NCBI GenBank assembly: GCA_024220525.1
Contig: JAMYWO010000015.1
Coordinates: forward strand, 109,158 to 173,157
Direction of reading: 5' to 3'
DNA length: 64,000 bases
DNA from: Cochliopodium minus
Taxonomy: Eukaryota > Discosea > Himatismenida > Cochliopodiidae
Part shown: piece by piece, positions 44,581-57,404 of the stretch
Numbering within the stretch: position 1 is the stretch's first letter
Layout of the letters: each line of letters opens with the position of its first letter
Notes under the pieces: generated by a model
The model's input: only the letters and a program-made list of their open reading frames with translations
Databases searched by the model: none
What the model was told of the DNA's origin: nothing
Program-made: the position numbers and the translations under genes

Positions 44581-47500
44581 ATGGAAAATAAGAAACAAAA
44601 GAAAAGGAATAATGATAAATCAAAGACTAATATCGATAAAAAACCAAAATTGTACTTCAATATATTCCTTTCATCCCTTCTATTTTTAATTTATACTCGA
44701 TTTTTCTCAACATCCTTTTAATATAGAGTGAAATCTGTTAGTATGCCTGAAAACAATACAAATCCTAAGAGAAGAAGAAGTAAGAGAATTGAGGAATTGA
44801 ATAATAAAAACGATGAGAAAGATATAGAAGAGGATATCACCGTGATTGAGAAATCATCGAAATCAAATAAAAAGCAAAAAAAGGATATCCCCATTAAAAA
44901 GACTGGAAGCACCATCATCAAAAAAATCGTTGAGAATTCAAAGAAAAAAAAGAATGCTGAAAAAATTGAGCCCATTAAGAACAATGATAACAAAAATAAT
45001 ACGAATACGAAATCCTTACCACCCAAAATTATTAAGAAGGCCAAATCTGAAATCATAGATCTCTCACAAGATGAAAAAGTGTATATCTTCTTACTCATTT
45101 CAATCTATATTAATATTCACCTAAATTATTTTTAATCAAATAAAAAAATTAAATAAAAAAAAATCAAAATAGGTTAGATATTCCAAAAAAAGGAATCTTC
45201 AACTCTAAATCCATTTCCATTCCATCGATTGAACAATTTTTATCAGTGAATAACATCAAGAAAGAACAAATAATAATAAATCAGTATCAACAAGATATGA
45301 ATTTTGATTATAATGGAAATAAGACAAGTAAAAACAAAAATTTAAAGAAATATAAACTATATTTAAATATATATTGCTTTATTTTATTCATAGATTAAAA
45401 AATTATTTTTGTTCTTGAAATTATTTTTAGAAATATTAACAATAGTATTCCATATCAACTATATCCATTTTTTTGGAACTCATAAATTTTATTTTAATTG
45501 AAAATATGACACGAATTTTCTCAAATATTAAATTTTTTTTTTTTCGCCAACAAATAGCTCCCGAAGAAGCAAAAGATATTCTTACAGGAATAAGAGCACA
45601 TGGAGATGAGGAATCCCAGTTGATGGGAGTAGAACAATTAAAGGAGAGAATATTATGTGCACAAAGCGAAGAACATCTCAGAATATTTAATTTGGATGAA
45701 TTTATCCCATCCTTATTAGATCTTCTTGATTTAGATTATAATGGTAATATTTTATTTGCTACGATTGTATGTTTGAACTATATGATGAGTAATATCCCTG
45801 CATCCATCTCCTTCATTGTCAAATATGATGGAGTTAAGAAAATCGTTGCCAAATTTCAAAATATTGAGTATGTAGATGTTGCAGAATCAGCAATCACAAC
45901 TCTCCATAAAATATCATCAGAAAATCCTGAATTAGTTTTGGAAAGTGGAGGAATTGTAAAAAAACTTTCAAAATATAAACTCATATATTGATTTATCTGA
46001 ATATTTTCTTGAATTAATTCAAATCTTCTTTAATCAAACAACATATCTGATTATATCAATCAATTACACTTATTTCAAACCAAATATCTTGATCATTCAT
46101 TTATTGAATTAAATTCTTATAGTCTGCAGTGTTGAATACTATGGATTTTTTCCATCCTGGTGTTATCAGCAAGGCAATATCCACTGCCGCAAATTGTTGC
46201 ACATCTATCACTTTGGATAATTTTGATTTGATCAAATCAGAGGTACCTACATTGATGTCTCTTTTACATCGTGAAGAGAAGACCGAATTGGAAACATCAA
46301 TCCTTTGCTTTTCAAACTTGATCTATGGAATCACAAACATAAGATCTGTTTCTGGATTGGAGACTGTTGCAGGCAAAGGTCTTATTCGTGTTCTCATCTC
46401 ATTGATTCAAAGTTATGTTTTGGAGGGAAAAAACTCACGTGTTTCTCCAAAGTCGTATAACTTGTGTCTCAAGATCATCACCATTTGCATCACCAACAGC
46501 AGCAAGCTTTTGGAGGAAGTAATCAATCAAGGGATTGTAAATATTTTGTCTACAGCTATGGAACAGCTCATCAATTCTACTTCTAAAGAGTCGGATCCAC
46601 AAATCATCGTTTTGTTGGAGTTGACTGACAGATTGTTTCCTGAGCTTCCTATTGATTACATTCCTATCAATCATTATGAGTACTACATTCCAAGAAGAGT
46701 TCGTTTCCCTCTCAATGATCCTCTTTTGGCAAGCAAAGAAACACTCAACATTGAAGAAAACAACACTAACCAAAATGAACTCTTGGAGACACCAACTGAA
46801 GTTGAAATAGATGATCCTCAAGAAATTTACTGTAAAAAGAATACCACTTTTTTGCTAAATTTGGGTACATCCATCATAAAACATCTCATCAAGTTTTATA
46901 CTTCTATTGTTAACGCTGATGTCCATGATCGTTCATTAATATTGATCTTAAAGTTTATTTACTTTAGTTCTTCCGAAACTCTTTCCGAGCTTCTTAGAGA
47001 GGTACCTATTTCTAACCTTCTTTCAAACATGCTCTCTGCTCATGAAATGCACTCTAAAGTAATTGCAATTCTCATTGCAAACAGCTTAATGGAGAAGCTC
47101 CCTGACATTTTCAAAAAATATTTCAAGAGGGAAGGTGTTGTTCACAGAATCTACCAACTTTCCATTGATGATGAATTGGTGAACTCTGTTCAAAAAAAGA
47201 TCCAAAGAGATGAAGAACTTAGACTTCAAGAAATTGAAAGAAAGAAAAAAGAGGAGGAAGAGGAGTTGAGAAGACAAGAGGAGGAGAAGAAGAGATTTGA
47301 GGAAGAACAAAAGAGAATAGAGGAAGAAAGATTGTTAGAAGAGGAGGAACAAAAAAGAATTGAAGAAGAGCAAAAAAAGTTGGAAGAAGAGCAAGAAAAG
47401 TCTGAAGAAAAGACAGAAGAGAAGAAGGGATTTTTCAAAAACCTTTTGCAAAAGAAGAAAACTTTGAAGCCAGTCACAAAGAGTAAGGAGGTCAACAAAT

Positions 47501-50500
47501 TCGTTCCTCTAAAGAATCCTATCAAAAATGAGAGAAAGAGAGCTGTAAAGAAACCTTTTCAACAAACCAAGCAAGTACCTCCCAAGATAACCAATGCACT
47601 CGACACTCAAGAATGGACTTACAAAAGCGTCATCAAGTTTAAAGATCTTTATTTCCCCAGAAAAGAGAATGAGTCCATCAATGACTGGCTTGCTACTGAA
47701 GAACTTAAAACCCTCAAAGCTTTGGCAGAGGAATTGAGGGAGTTGGTCCAGAAATCTAGTGGTATTCCCAGTGAAAAAGACGTCAACTGTTTGATCAAAC
47801 TTTCATCTTTCTTGTCCTCTGGAAACTTGTCAGAATTTGAGCTTTTGTCCAGCGGATTGATCTCTTCTGTTTTGTGCTACCTCACCCACAACTCTGAAGA
47901 CAAAGAAAAGAACAAAGAAGATAGACTTGACAGATTGAGACTATTTTCTGTTGTCTTTCTCGGCTTGGAGTTTCCTGATCTTCAAAAGAGATTAAATTTG
48001 GAAAACAAAACAAAGGGAGTCGAGCCTATCATGTTGTTGATTAATATCCTCCAAGACATACTCACTCAACATGAAGAACTTGCTGTCTTTCCACACTTGG
48101 GAAGAAATGTTCATTCTATGCAAGGTTTGTTCAAAAAGATTCCTGTCCGCTTTGAAAAGGACAACAAGGAGACTTTCTTGCCTGTTTTGGAAAACAAGAT
48201 TGGATCTGTTGATCTTTTGGCAACTACCAAAGATTTGATCAATTACATTTGCTTGCAATTAGAGGTAGAAAAGCAGCAAAAAGAAGAACTCGAAAAAAAA
48301 AAGCTTCCTGTGCATCAAAAGTTGATGAATGCAATCAAGGAAAAGACTTCCAAGTTGAAATCTTCCACCACTTCCACTCCCACATCTAACAGCCCTCCCA
48401 AAACTACTTTGACCAAAAAAATCTCCAACCTCTTCAGCAAGAAATCTAGCAGCGAAAAAGTGGTGGAGATCACTCCTACAAACATAGAAGATGAAAACCA
48501 AGACGAAAAACAAGATTTGGAAGATGAGGACGAACAAGAGATTGTGGAAGAGGTCAATAATGAAGAACAACCTCCTCAAAACGAATACAACGATAACTAC
48601 AACGAAGAAGAAGAGGAGCAGCCTCAAGATGAACAACCTCTCGAGGATCTTCCTCAAGACAACGTCCAAACCTCTGAGGATCAACTTGAAAGGTACAGAA
48701 GGTTACAAAACAAGCAAAGATACCCTAGAAACATCCTCGTTTTCTTTGGTGATCAACAGCTTAATGAGGGCGATACCATCTTCAAATCTTTGAGAAATTT
48801 CGAGGAGAAGCAAATCATCAAGAAGGCTGATTTCATCTTCACTACTGAATCTGTTTTGACCTACAAGAGAATCGATGATCACTCTGATCTCAACTTTTCC
48901 TCCTTGCCTGAAACTGAAAACCAGACCAACACAACTTCAAACCTAAACAAAAGTGGATCAAACATAAGTAAAAAAAAATCTTTTTTGATTTTTATAGTTG
49001 AAGTTTTCACCTTATTTTTTAATTTTTACTTTAAATTTTTTATTATTTCAAATTTAGTTATTTTTTTAATTATTTAACTCTTTTTTTTAGAAATAGAATC
49101 TAACACAGAGAAAGTTGAAATGAACAACAAGTGGGAGAAGTACCAACAACACTCCTTCGACAGCATCCTCGACCAAAAACATTCCATCGAAAGACTCGAC
49201 AAAATCGTCCTCGAATCCATCTCCCTCCTCTCCATCTTCAGACTCTTGTCAACCCAATACCGTGACTTATACACCACCCACATCTTACAATCCGAGAATT
49301 TAATCTCCGAAGACATCTTTCTCAACAAGAAACTCTCCTCCATGGTAAAGGAACAGTTGGACGACCCTATCTCAGTCTCCACCCAATCCTATCCTTTCTG
49401 GGTCAACTTTTTCATGAAGCATTCTTCCTTCTTGTTTCCTTATCCTCTCAGACACAAATATTTCGAGTCAAAGTCTTTCGGTATTGCAAGGTAAAAAAAA
49501 AAAAAGATTTCTTTAACCTTTTAAATAACATCTTTTTTTTTTATTAATTTATTGTTAATTATTAATTTTTTTTTCTTTTAAAAGTCCTTAACTCTTTTCT
49601 TTTTATTAATTAACAATTAAAACATTTCATTTTTTTTTTCTGATCATTTTTTCTTTTGTCGTTAGAACACTTGCAAATATGGAAATATTGCCTCTTAAAG
49701 GAAAAAGAGAGTTCGTCGAAGGTAATGAATTCGCTTTGGACTACCCTCTCATCCACAAAGAAAAGGTGAGAATCTCCAAACACAAAATCCTCAAGACCAC
49801 CCAAGTCATCATGGAAATTTACGGTCACTCCAAATCCAATCTCGAAATTTCCTATTTTGGACAAGAAGGAATTGGTAATCATAAAAAGAAATTTTTTAAT
49901 TTTTTTAAAAAGAAATTTTTTATGTTTTTTATTTTTTAATATATTTTTTATTAATTTTTTCTGAATTTTTATGATTTTTTTATTAAATTTTTTTTAAAAG
50001 GTCTTGGCCCTACTAAACAGTACTATACCACCCTTTCCCAAAAGCTCCAGAAGAAAAAACATGGGCTTTGGCTGGACTCTGGAGACAACAAGGAATCCAA
50101 ATACGTCACTGCTAATGGAGGACTTTTCCCTTCCCCCTTCAACGTAACTCCCAAAGTATTGAAATTGTTCGAATTAATTGGTAAAAAAAAAATAAAGATT
50201 TAATTGTCAATAATGTTAATTTAATTAATTTTAATTTTAAATAAAATATTGTTAATTTAATTTTAATTTTAAATAATTTTAATTTTTAATTTAATTTATT
50301 TTAAATTCAATTTTAAATTCATTTTTAATTTCATCAACTTTAAATTCAATTAATTTTTTTTTTAGGTACAATATCAGCAAAAGCGATAGTAGACAATCGT
50401 ATTTTCAATCTCCCTTTTTCACTCGCATTCCTTAAACTTGCCATCGGAAACGAAAAGTTGAACTGGGACGAAATAAAGAATGTGGTGAGCGACAAAAAGT

Positions 50501-51416
50501 ACGAGTTTTACAAAAATTTGAACGAGTGTTGCCTCAAGAAAAAAGCAATCCTCAATGATCCTCTTCTCAACGAAAAAGAAAAGGAAGAAAAAATTAAAAG
50601 CATTTCTTACTGTGGTATTTCTATTGATGATCTTTGTTTGGTAAAAAAAAATTTTTTTTAATTTAAATTATTTATTTTAAAAATCAATTTTAATTTTAAA
50701 TCATTTTTATCATTTTAATTAATTATTTTAATTTTTAATTTTTTATTCAAGGATTGGAAAATTGATGGATCTGCTGGAGAGATGTATGAGTTGAAAAAAG
50801 GTGGAAAAGATTTGGAGTTCAATGACATCAATGAAGCAGATGAGTATTTAGGTGAAAGTATAGATGCTTATTTGGGAAAAGGTATAGAAAAACAAGTACA
50901 AGCATTCAGAAAGGGTAAAATAAATAAAATGAAAATTTATTATTTTTAATTAAATTTTTTTTTTTAGGATTTTCAAAAGTATTTCAAATTGAAAACCTTT
51001 CACATTTTAAAACTAAGGAAGTTTACGAAATGTTGTGCGGTACTTTCGACGATCCTAACCTGTGGTCGATCAAAGAGCTCCAACAAGCCTGCCTCGTCAA
51101 ACATGGCTTCAACCCTAATGACAAAGTCATCCTAACTTTTTACAAGGTTGTGTCCGAGCTTTCTAATGAAGATAAATCTAAATTTCTAACTTTTGTTACT
51201 GGCTGCCCTCGTTTACCTATTGGTGGCTTTAGATCTCTTCATCCTCAACTTACTATTGTCAAGAAAGATGTTCCTTCTTATGCTGCTGACTACACCCTTC
51301 TTTCTGTAATGACTTGTACCAATTACATAAAGTTGCCAGAGTACACTAGTGAGGAAATTATGATTGATAAAATAAAGACTGCCATCAGTATGTCTAGTGG
51401 GTTTTATCTCACCTAA
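44581..51416 (+). CDS. TRIP12/UPL3/UFD4-type HECT E3 ubiquitin ligase
   Basis: ATG 44581 (MENKKQKKRNND) joins a basic, nuclear-signal-rich exon (NPKRRRSKRIEELNN). Then comes the conserved Armadillo-like region: ILTGIRAHGDEESQLMGVEQ, NIEYVDVAESAITTLHKISS, FFHPGVISKAISTAANCCTS. A Glu/Arg/Lys coiled coil (about 47200-47460), a Ser/Thr linker and an acidic stretch (48480-48670) follow. The C-terminal exons form the HECT domain: KKHGLWLDSGD, GGLFPSPFN, LIGTISAKAIVDNRIFNLPF, TGCPRLPIGGF, and the catalytic Cys in SVMTCTNYIKLPEY (codon 51315-51317). All main joins agree in phase. Family members ubiquitinate fusion-degradation and nuclear substrates. About 1,970 residues, in range for TRIP12/UPL3 proteins. 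Confidence 0.92.
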
Positions 51417-51564
51417 ACTTTATGGTCAAATTAGAAATAAAAATTTATAAAATAAAAATTATATTGTTTTTTCAATTATTAAATTTTATTTATTCAATCT
51501 TATGGAACCAAAAAAAGAAAAAAAATTTTTAAAAAAGAAAAAATTGGTCTTCTTTCAAAGGGGA

Positions 51565-53612
51565 TTAGTAAGGATCTTTTTCGACTTTGTTGTCAGCTTT
51601 ACTTTCTTTTCTCTTCTTCTTTCCTTTTTCATCTTTTTTGTCCTTCTTCTTTTCATCTTTCTTTTTATCTTTTTTATCCTTCTTCTTATCATCTTTCTTG
51701 TCTTTTTTCTTCTTGTCATCCTTCTTGTCATCCTTTTTATCCTTCTTCTTATCATCTTTCTTGTCTTTTTTCTTCTTATCATCCTTCTTGTCTTTCTTCT
51801 TGTCATCTTTCTTGTCATCCTTTTTGTCCTTCTTCTTGTCATCTTTCTTGTCATCCTTCTTGTCATCCTTTTTATCTTTCTTCTTGTCATCTTTCTTGTC
51901 ATCCTTTTTATCCTTCTTCTTATCATCTTTCTTGTTTTTTTTCTTCTTATCATCCTTCTTGTCTTTCTTCTTCTTTTCATCTTTCTTGTCATCCTTTTTG
52001 TCTTTCTTTTTATCATCTTCGCTATCAAAATATCTTTCTTTTTTTTCTCCATTTAATTCTTTAGTTTCAATGACAGGAGTCTATCCAAAAAAAAGTAAAT
52101 AAATTCCCAATAAAAAAAAAATAAAAAATAAAAAAGAAATTCTTTTACATTTTCTCCTTTAGGGACTGAACTTGGGCTTTCAATAAACTTGACAGTACCT
52201 ATTTGTTCATCATGTGAAATCTCATCCCAATTTTCAATGTGGAACTCTATTTGTGCAACACCTAAAAATGAAAATAAATAAAAAATAAAAAATAAAATAA
52301 AATTAAATAAAAATTAAAAATGAAATTATAAAAATAAATAAAATATGATTTATTATTTGGTTGTCAAAAAAATGAAAAAGGGTTTTTTTGTACCAGTAGT
52401 AGAAAAATTTTCTATTTCTTCTCCTTCTATGAAGAGGTTGATGAAGTCTTTGAGGTCGGGATTGTGCCCAAACACAAAAATGTTTTTGCACTTTGGGTCG
52501 CCGTGTTTCTTGATTATATCCAAAATGGAATGAGCTCCTAAGAAAATAAATTGATTTTTTTTTAATAAATGAAGCATCCTTTTAAAAATTTTTTTTGATA
52601 AAATATAAAGAAAAAACATTCGGGTTTTTGTGGTCAATTGTATTGATGTGAATTATTTATCTGAATTTAAAATTATGTTGGATATATTTTGAGGTGGATC
52701 AAATAAAACATTTTTAAAATTGAAATATAAAAAATTATTTTTGTGAGATAATTTGCTTTTTGAAATAAATAATGAAGAAATGAGGAATGAAAAAGATTAA
52801 ATGAGAATTTATCATCAAGATAATTCAAGCCCGAATCTATTATATATTTGATATTATTCAAAAATCTTTTCTTTGGAGGATATATTGTTTATTTTCTGAT
52901 TTTTCTTACCATTTTCCAATTCAGGCCACCACAAATCCTCCACAGAGATTATTTTTTCCTCACTGATCCCTAATTCCTTGCAATATAATTTCGCGGTGTC
53001 GATAGTACGTTGGGCACTGCTGGTGAGGATCTGATCAGGGAGAATACCCTTGGATTTGAGAAATCTTGCCATATCCTTCACATCTCTCTCTGCTTCTTTT
53101 AATTTGAGTGGTCTTTCAGGATAATCTAGCATATCATATCTTTTATAAAGTAAAGTTTTAAAGTGTTGAAAATTTTGTTAACATTAATTTGTATCTGAAA
53201 TAAAATTAAGCTTTCAATTGGGTTGTTATAATGTATCAATTTGAGGGTAATTATAAAATTGAGTGAAATTTAGGTTAAATCTGATTGAAAAATTTGATTT
53301 TTCTTCTTCTTTTTTTTTTTTTACATCACTTCTTGCAAATCATTCTTTTGTGCTGCAAATGCTACATCTATTCTCAATGATTTCAATGTTAAGATCAATT
53401 CTTCCTTTGTCATTGAGAAGATATCTTTCCCAAAGAGTTGATAATTGTCTGTTTTGTCCCATCCTTTCTTTTGGAAATAATTATCTAATGCCATATCCCA
53501 TGATGAATCCGCATGCCTACATACAAAAATATTTCTGATCTCCTATTTGGAAGAATATGCGGTTAAATAACTTTAAAAATTAAAAAAATAAATTATTATT
53601 TACTGTTTTCAT
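51565..53612 (-). CDS. SixA-like histidine phosphatase with SAP-like insert and Lys/Asp-repeat tail
   Basis: A 9-nt first exon, ATGAAAACA (53604-53612), joins EIRNIFVCRHADSSWD, the RHG catalytic motif of phosphohistidine phosphatases. A phase-2 intron joins YDMLDYPERPLKLKEAERDV, then ILTSSAQRTIDTAKLYCKEL, NIFVFGHNPDLKDFINLF (second catalytic His) and VAQIEFHIENW. Between RHA and RPL the enzyme has about 60 extra residues including MTKEELILTLKSLRIDV, which resembles a SAP/HeH helix pair. After the domain, a tail of about 150 residues is made of KKDKKDDKKD units, ending VEKDPY. The phosphatase call is good. The insert's DNA-binding nature is only a resemblance. Confidence 0.78.
51590..52020 (-). 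repeat. coding tandem repeat KKDKKDDKKD
   Basis: Repeats of about 30 bp built from AAGAAGGATGACAAG-type units. Read in the frame continuous with the upstream phosphatase exon they give Lys/Asp. Other frames give Lys/Arg/Met/Thr or, on the plus strand, Phe/Ser/Leu, which are shadows. Confidence 0.85.
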
Positions 53613-53825
53613 TTTTTTTTATTTAATTTTCTGAATATTTTATCTATTTTTTTTACTTTTGAAAAAAGATATCATTCAATTCCATTATGCAATCAAGTTT
53701 CGGATCAACATTTCAAACTTCCTAAAAAAAAAAATAAAAGGATTATGGTAAATTATTTTTACAGAGAAAAAAATAAAAAAAAAAAATAGACAGTAATTTT
53801 TCATTTAACCTATAATCAACAAAGA

Positions 53826-55885
53826 ATGACAGAATGTACAATATTATGTGAATATATTCTCAAAAGAGATTTTGGAAAACAAGTGAGCAAAGTGGGATCT
53901 CTCATCCTCTCAAAAGGGAGGACAGATCACAGACAATTAAAGCTATATCTTCCAAAATTGAATGATATGCAGATAATGCAGAGTTTAGCGATCTTAATAC
54001 AGAACAATATAGTCTTTTATACAACAGAAACAATAGAGAAAGAAAATAAAAAGCCAAAGACGATAGATTATTTCACAATACACTATGAAGATATCCTCAT
54101 CAGGCTCAAATTTGCAGAGATTTTGAATATCTCCAATAGCTTGTTCGGAACTGTAGTATCTGCTGCGATTTCGGTTATATTAAAATATGGAAGAGCATCA
54201 ATGGATACAATAATAAGTGAATTGGGAAAAGAATATGATATAGGTAAGCATATGAGTTAAATATCTTAAATTTTTCTCAAAATAAAAAAATAAAAATAAA
54301 AATAAAATCAATAAAATCAAAAAAATCATTCTTTAATTTTAACATTTTTAGGTTTTGAGTCAGATTTGGCAATAAAGTTTATAGATGTGATTAAAAAAGG
54401 GTTTGTGGAAGGAGACAATAACGCGGACACAATTCATGTGGAAGAAAGGAAGGTGGAGAAGCCCGAAGCAAAAAAAAGACCAACAAAAACTGGTGCCAAA
54501 AAAGGAGCGCCAAAAAAAACTACAAAAAAAACGACTAAAAAGACTAAAAAAACTGCCAGCAGCAAGAACACTCCTAAAAAAATAGCTATCTCTGCTCAAA
54601 TGAAAAAAATGATCGAAGAAAGCAAAGTGGTCGAAGTAAACTTGACAGAGCAAGTTGATCTCACAACGAAAAACATTGATGAGGATGTTATGACAGATGA
54701 TACAAACATAACAAAGAATACTTCTGTTGACAATAATAATACTAATACCACAAAAATCGAAACAACTAATCCTGTTATTGTTGAAAAGAAAAATATCGAT
54801 GATGATTTGGATTTGGAGGGTGAAGATGGTGTTGTTCTTAATTCCACGAACGATCCTTTCGATCGTAACTTGGTTTGGAAGATCAACTTCAAAAAGTTCC
54901 TCGTAAAGTTCCGCAGCGACGCGCTCGTCAACTTTGTCAGGACCAAATACAACGAGCCTGGTTTCGTCGCCATGTTCGAGCATCTCGTTGAATTTTCGGA
55001 GAACACAAAGTCTCACACCTCTCCGAACTCTGCCAAACTCTCTCAACAATCTTACATCGATTTCGTCGATAAAAAAATCATTTCATTTGACAATTACTTG
55101 GAGATTAAGGATAGCGTTCCTTTTTATTATCAAAAGTTTGTCAGCTTGGGTTGGATTGCTGAAGATCGTGTCTCTTTTAGAAACCTCTTTGCTTCCCTTC
55201 ATCTCTTTAACATCAACCTCATCATTTTCAAGAAGATGGGCGAGATTGGATCTGGCTGTCAAAGGATATTTTCTTTGATAATGGAATCCAAATATTTAGA
55301 TTCAAAACAAGTAAAGAGATTTTTATTTTAAATTTATTTTTTATTTTAATTTCTAAATTTTTTTAAATTCTTTTGTTAATGGTTTTATAATTAAACTTTT
55401 AAATTTTTTTTCATTTTAATTTTCTTTTTCTTTTTTTAAATTTCTATTTGATTTAAATTTAAAATTTCTAAAATTTGTTAATAATGGTTTTATATTTAAA
55501 TTTCTTTTTTCCTCCTCAGATTTCAAACAAAATATTGATGCCTCAAAATGCCACACGTACTTGTATCTATAAACTGGTCGAAAAGAACTTTCTTTTCATC
55601 CAAGAAGTTCCCAAATCAGAAGGAATAAAGAGCAACAGCAAAAACACCATTCATTTGTTCGGAATCAACCTTAAAAACGTTAAAAGTATTGTTTGTGGAG
55701 AAATGTGTAAGACTATTTATAATCTTCTTCATCGTTATGATCAACAGCGATCTGATTTGGAGAGTTTGTTGGAGAAAGATTTGGATGATAATGAGAAAAC
55801 AAAAAATTTCTTGAAGATTGAAAAGGTCATTCTCACCATGACTTCTAAAATTGTCCAAGATATTTTTAATTTCACTTTTTATTAA
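53826..55885 (+). CDS. RPC3: RNA polymerase III subunit RPC3 (RPC82/POLR3C)
   Basis: Exons 53826-54243, 54352-55311 and about 55521-55885, roughly 580 residues. RPC3 is the Pol III-specific subunit with winged helices that helps initiation at tRNA and 5S genes. Diagnostic parts are LCEYILKRDFGKQVSKVGSL, SLAILIQNNIVFYTTE, LRLKF-like ILIRLKFAEILNIS, FDRNLVWKINFKKFLVKFRS and YKLVEKNFLFIQEVPK. Between the second and third winged helix lies an insert of about 150 residues that starts strongly basic (KKTTKKTTKKTKKTASSKNT) and turns acidic, unusual for the family's short acidic loop. Its 5' end is divergent from the histidine phosphatase gene, 213 bp apart. Confidence 0.88.
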
Positions 55886-56171
55886 AATTAAAAAATTAAA
55901 AAATAAAAATAAAAAATATAAAAAAAAATTGATTCCTTAAAAAATCATTCATAAAACATCTCAATAGAAAAAAAGATACAAAACTATATTTATCAATTAA
56001 TAAACTGAAATGGTAAATATTTTGAAAAAATGAGTTTTTAATATTTCAAATTTTGAGAGAAAAAATTCAATAAATTTTAAAAAATAATACTCATATAAAA
56101 TAAAGATGAGATATTTTTCACGATTTTCACCTTATGATTTTTTTTTTTATTTCATTAAGAAAATAACCAAA

Positions 56172-57391
56172 ATGAAGATTGAAGAATTATCCTATCTCGA
56201 AAAATTGCCTTATCAACTTCTTTCTACATTCGGACAATATTTAGAGTTGAAAGAAATAAACAGGTTGATGAGGACATCAAAAACAATGCTTGAAAAGATA
56301 AACAGAGATAACATTTTCTATAACTATTCTAAAGAAAGAATGAAAATAGAAAAATTAAATGATAAATATGAGACATGGAAAGAGTTTGTCAAAAATTACT
56401 TTTCTCTCAGTAAAAATTTTTTTTTTAATTTTTTTTTATTTTTTATTTGTTTTATTTTTTTTTTTTTGATTAATGCATCATTTTTTTAAAGAATGGGAGA
56501 TTGTCTCCAAAATTTTGGTTTTGACAGAAAACAAAAGAGGTATTACTAGCAAAAGTGGAAGTTGGGGATGCGCCTTAACGAATATCTCGTTTAAAAAAGG
56601 AAGGCATTTTGTTTCCATTAAATTGGTTGATTTTTATTTTTAAAAATTTTTATATTTTTTTTAAATTTTTTTTTTTTTTTTTGTTATAGAATGTGATAGT
56701 TTTGGGATTTTTTGGGATTGCTTTGAAAGATACCCCATTAGACAGTCCTTGTTTTGTATCAATTCTTTTATTATTTTCTTTTCAATAATTTTCTTTTCAA
56801 TAGGGTAAATTTATTTTTATTTTTTGTTTTTTTTTAATTTTTTTTTTGGGAAAGGGAAATCTTGTTATGGATACTCAAGGTAATTAAATAATGAAAAAAT
56901 TTTGAAATTTTTTTAAATCATTTCACAAAAGTTTCTACAAGTCATACAGGTACAATCAATTATCTTAGTTTTTATGTTCCTCATTTAAATTTCTTTAAAA
57001 ACAGGGATAATGATTGTTTTAATGCCTCTCCCAATCAATGCCACAAATTAAATGAAATGACATGGGCTAATGGAGACACATTAGACATGTTTTTAGATTT
57101 GGAAGAAAATTATCTCGCTTTTTTTGTTAATGGAGAACGTAAAATATAATTAATCATTTTTTCTTTTTTTTTTTAAATTTTTATTTCGATTAAAAAGTTT
57201 CTGTTGATGGAATTGCTTTTTACAAATTTCCTGAGGGAGATTACCACTTTTATTTTTCAGGGGCTAATGGAGATGTCATAGAGTTGGCTGAAGGGAAGTT
57301 TTACATTTCGGAAAACTCTTCTTTTTACAAGGAATTAAATAAAAAAATGAAAAAAGAGAAAGATGAGATTTTCAAAATAAAAAATAAATGA
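56172..57391 (+). CDS. F-box and SPRY (B30.2-like) domain protein
   Basis: Several small exons. MKIEELSYLEKLPYQLLSTF and YLELKEINRLMRTSKTM match an F-box, which docks on Skp1 in SCF ubiquitin ligases. After FVKNYFSL the protein continues with SGSWGCALTNISFKKGRHFV, IVLGFFGIALKDTPLD, CFNASPNQCHKLNEMTWANG, DTLDMFLDLEENYLAFFVNG and VDGIAFYKFPEGDYHFYFSG, the order of strands in a SPRY domain. The pair resembles FBXO45-like substrate adaptors. An in-frame ATG at 56106 would add 22 residues (MRYFSRFSPYDFFFYF); the shorter start is preferred because it sits next to the F-box. Exon limits in the middle (56700-57005) are uncertain. Confidence 0.72.
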
Positions 57392-57404
57392 TTAAATTAT
57401 TTGT

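Noticed and set aside
51555-52052. A Lys/Arg/Met/Thr-rich protein, and Phe/Ser/Leu-rich frames on the other strand
   Set aside because: These are out-of-frame readings of the Lys/Asp repeat that continues the phosphatase frame.
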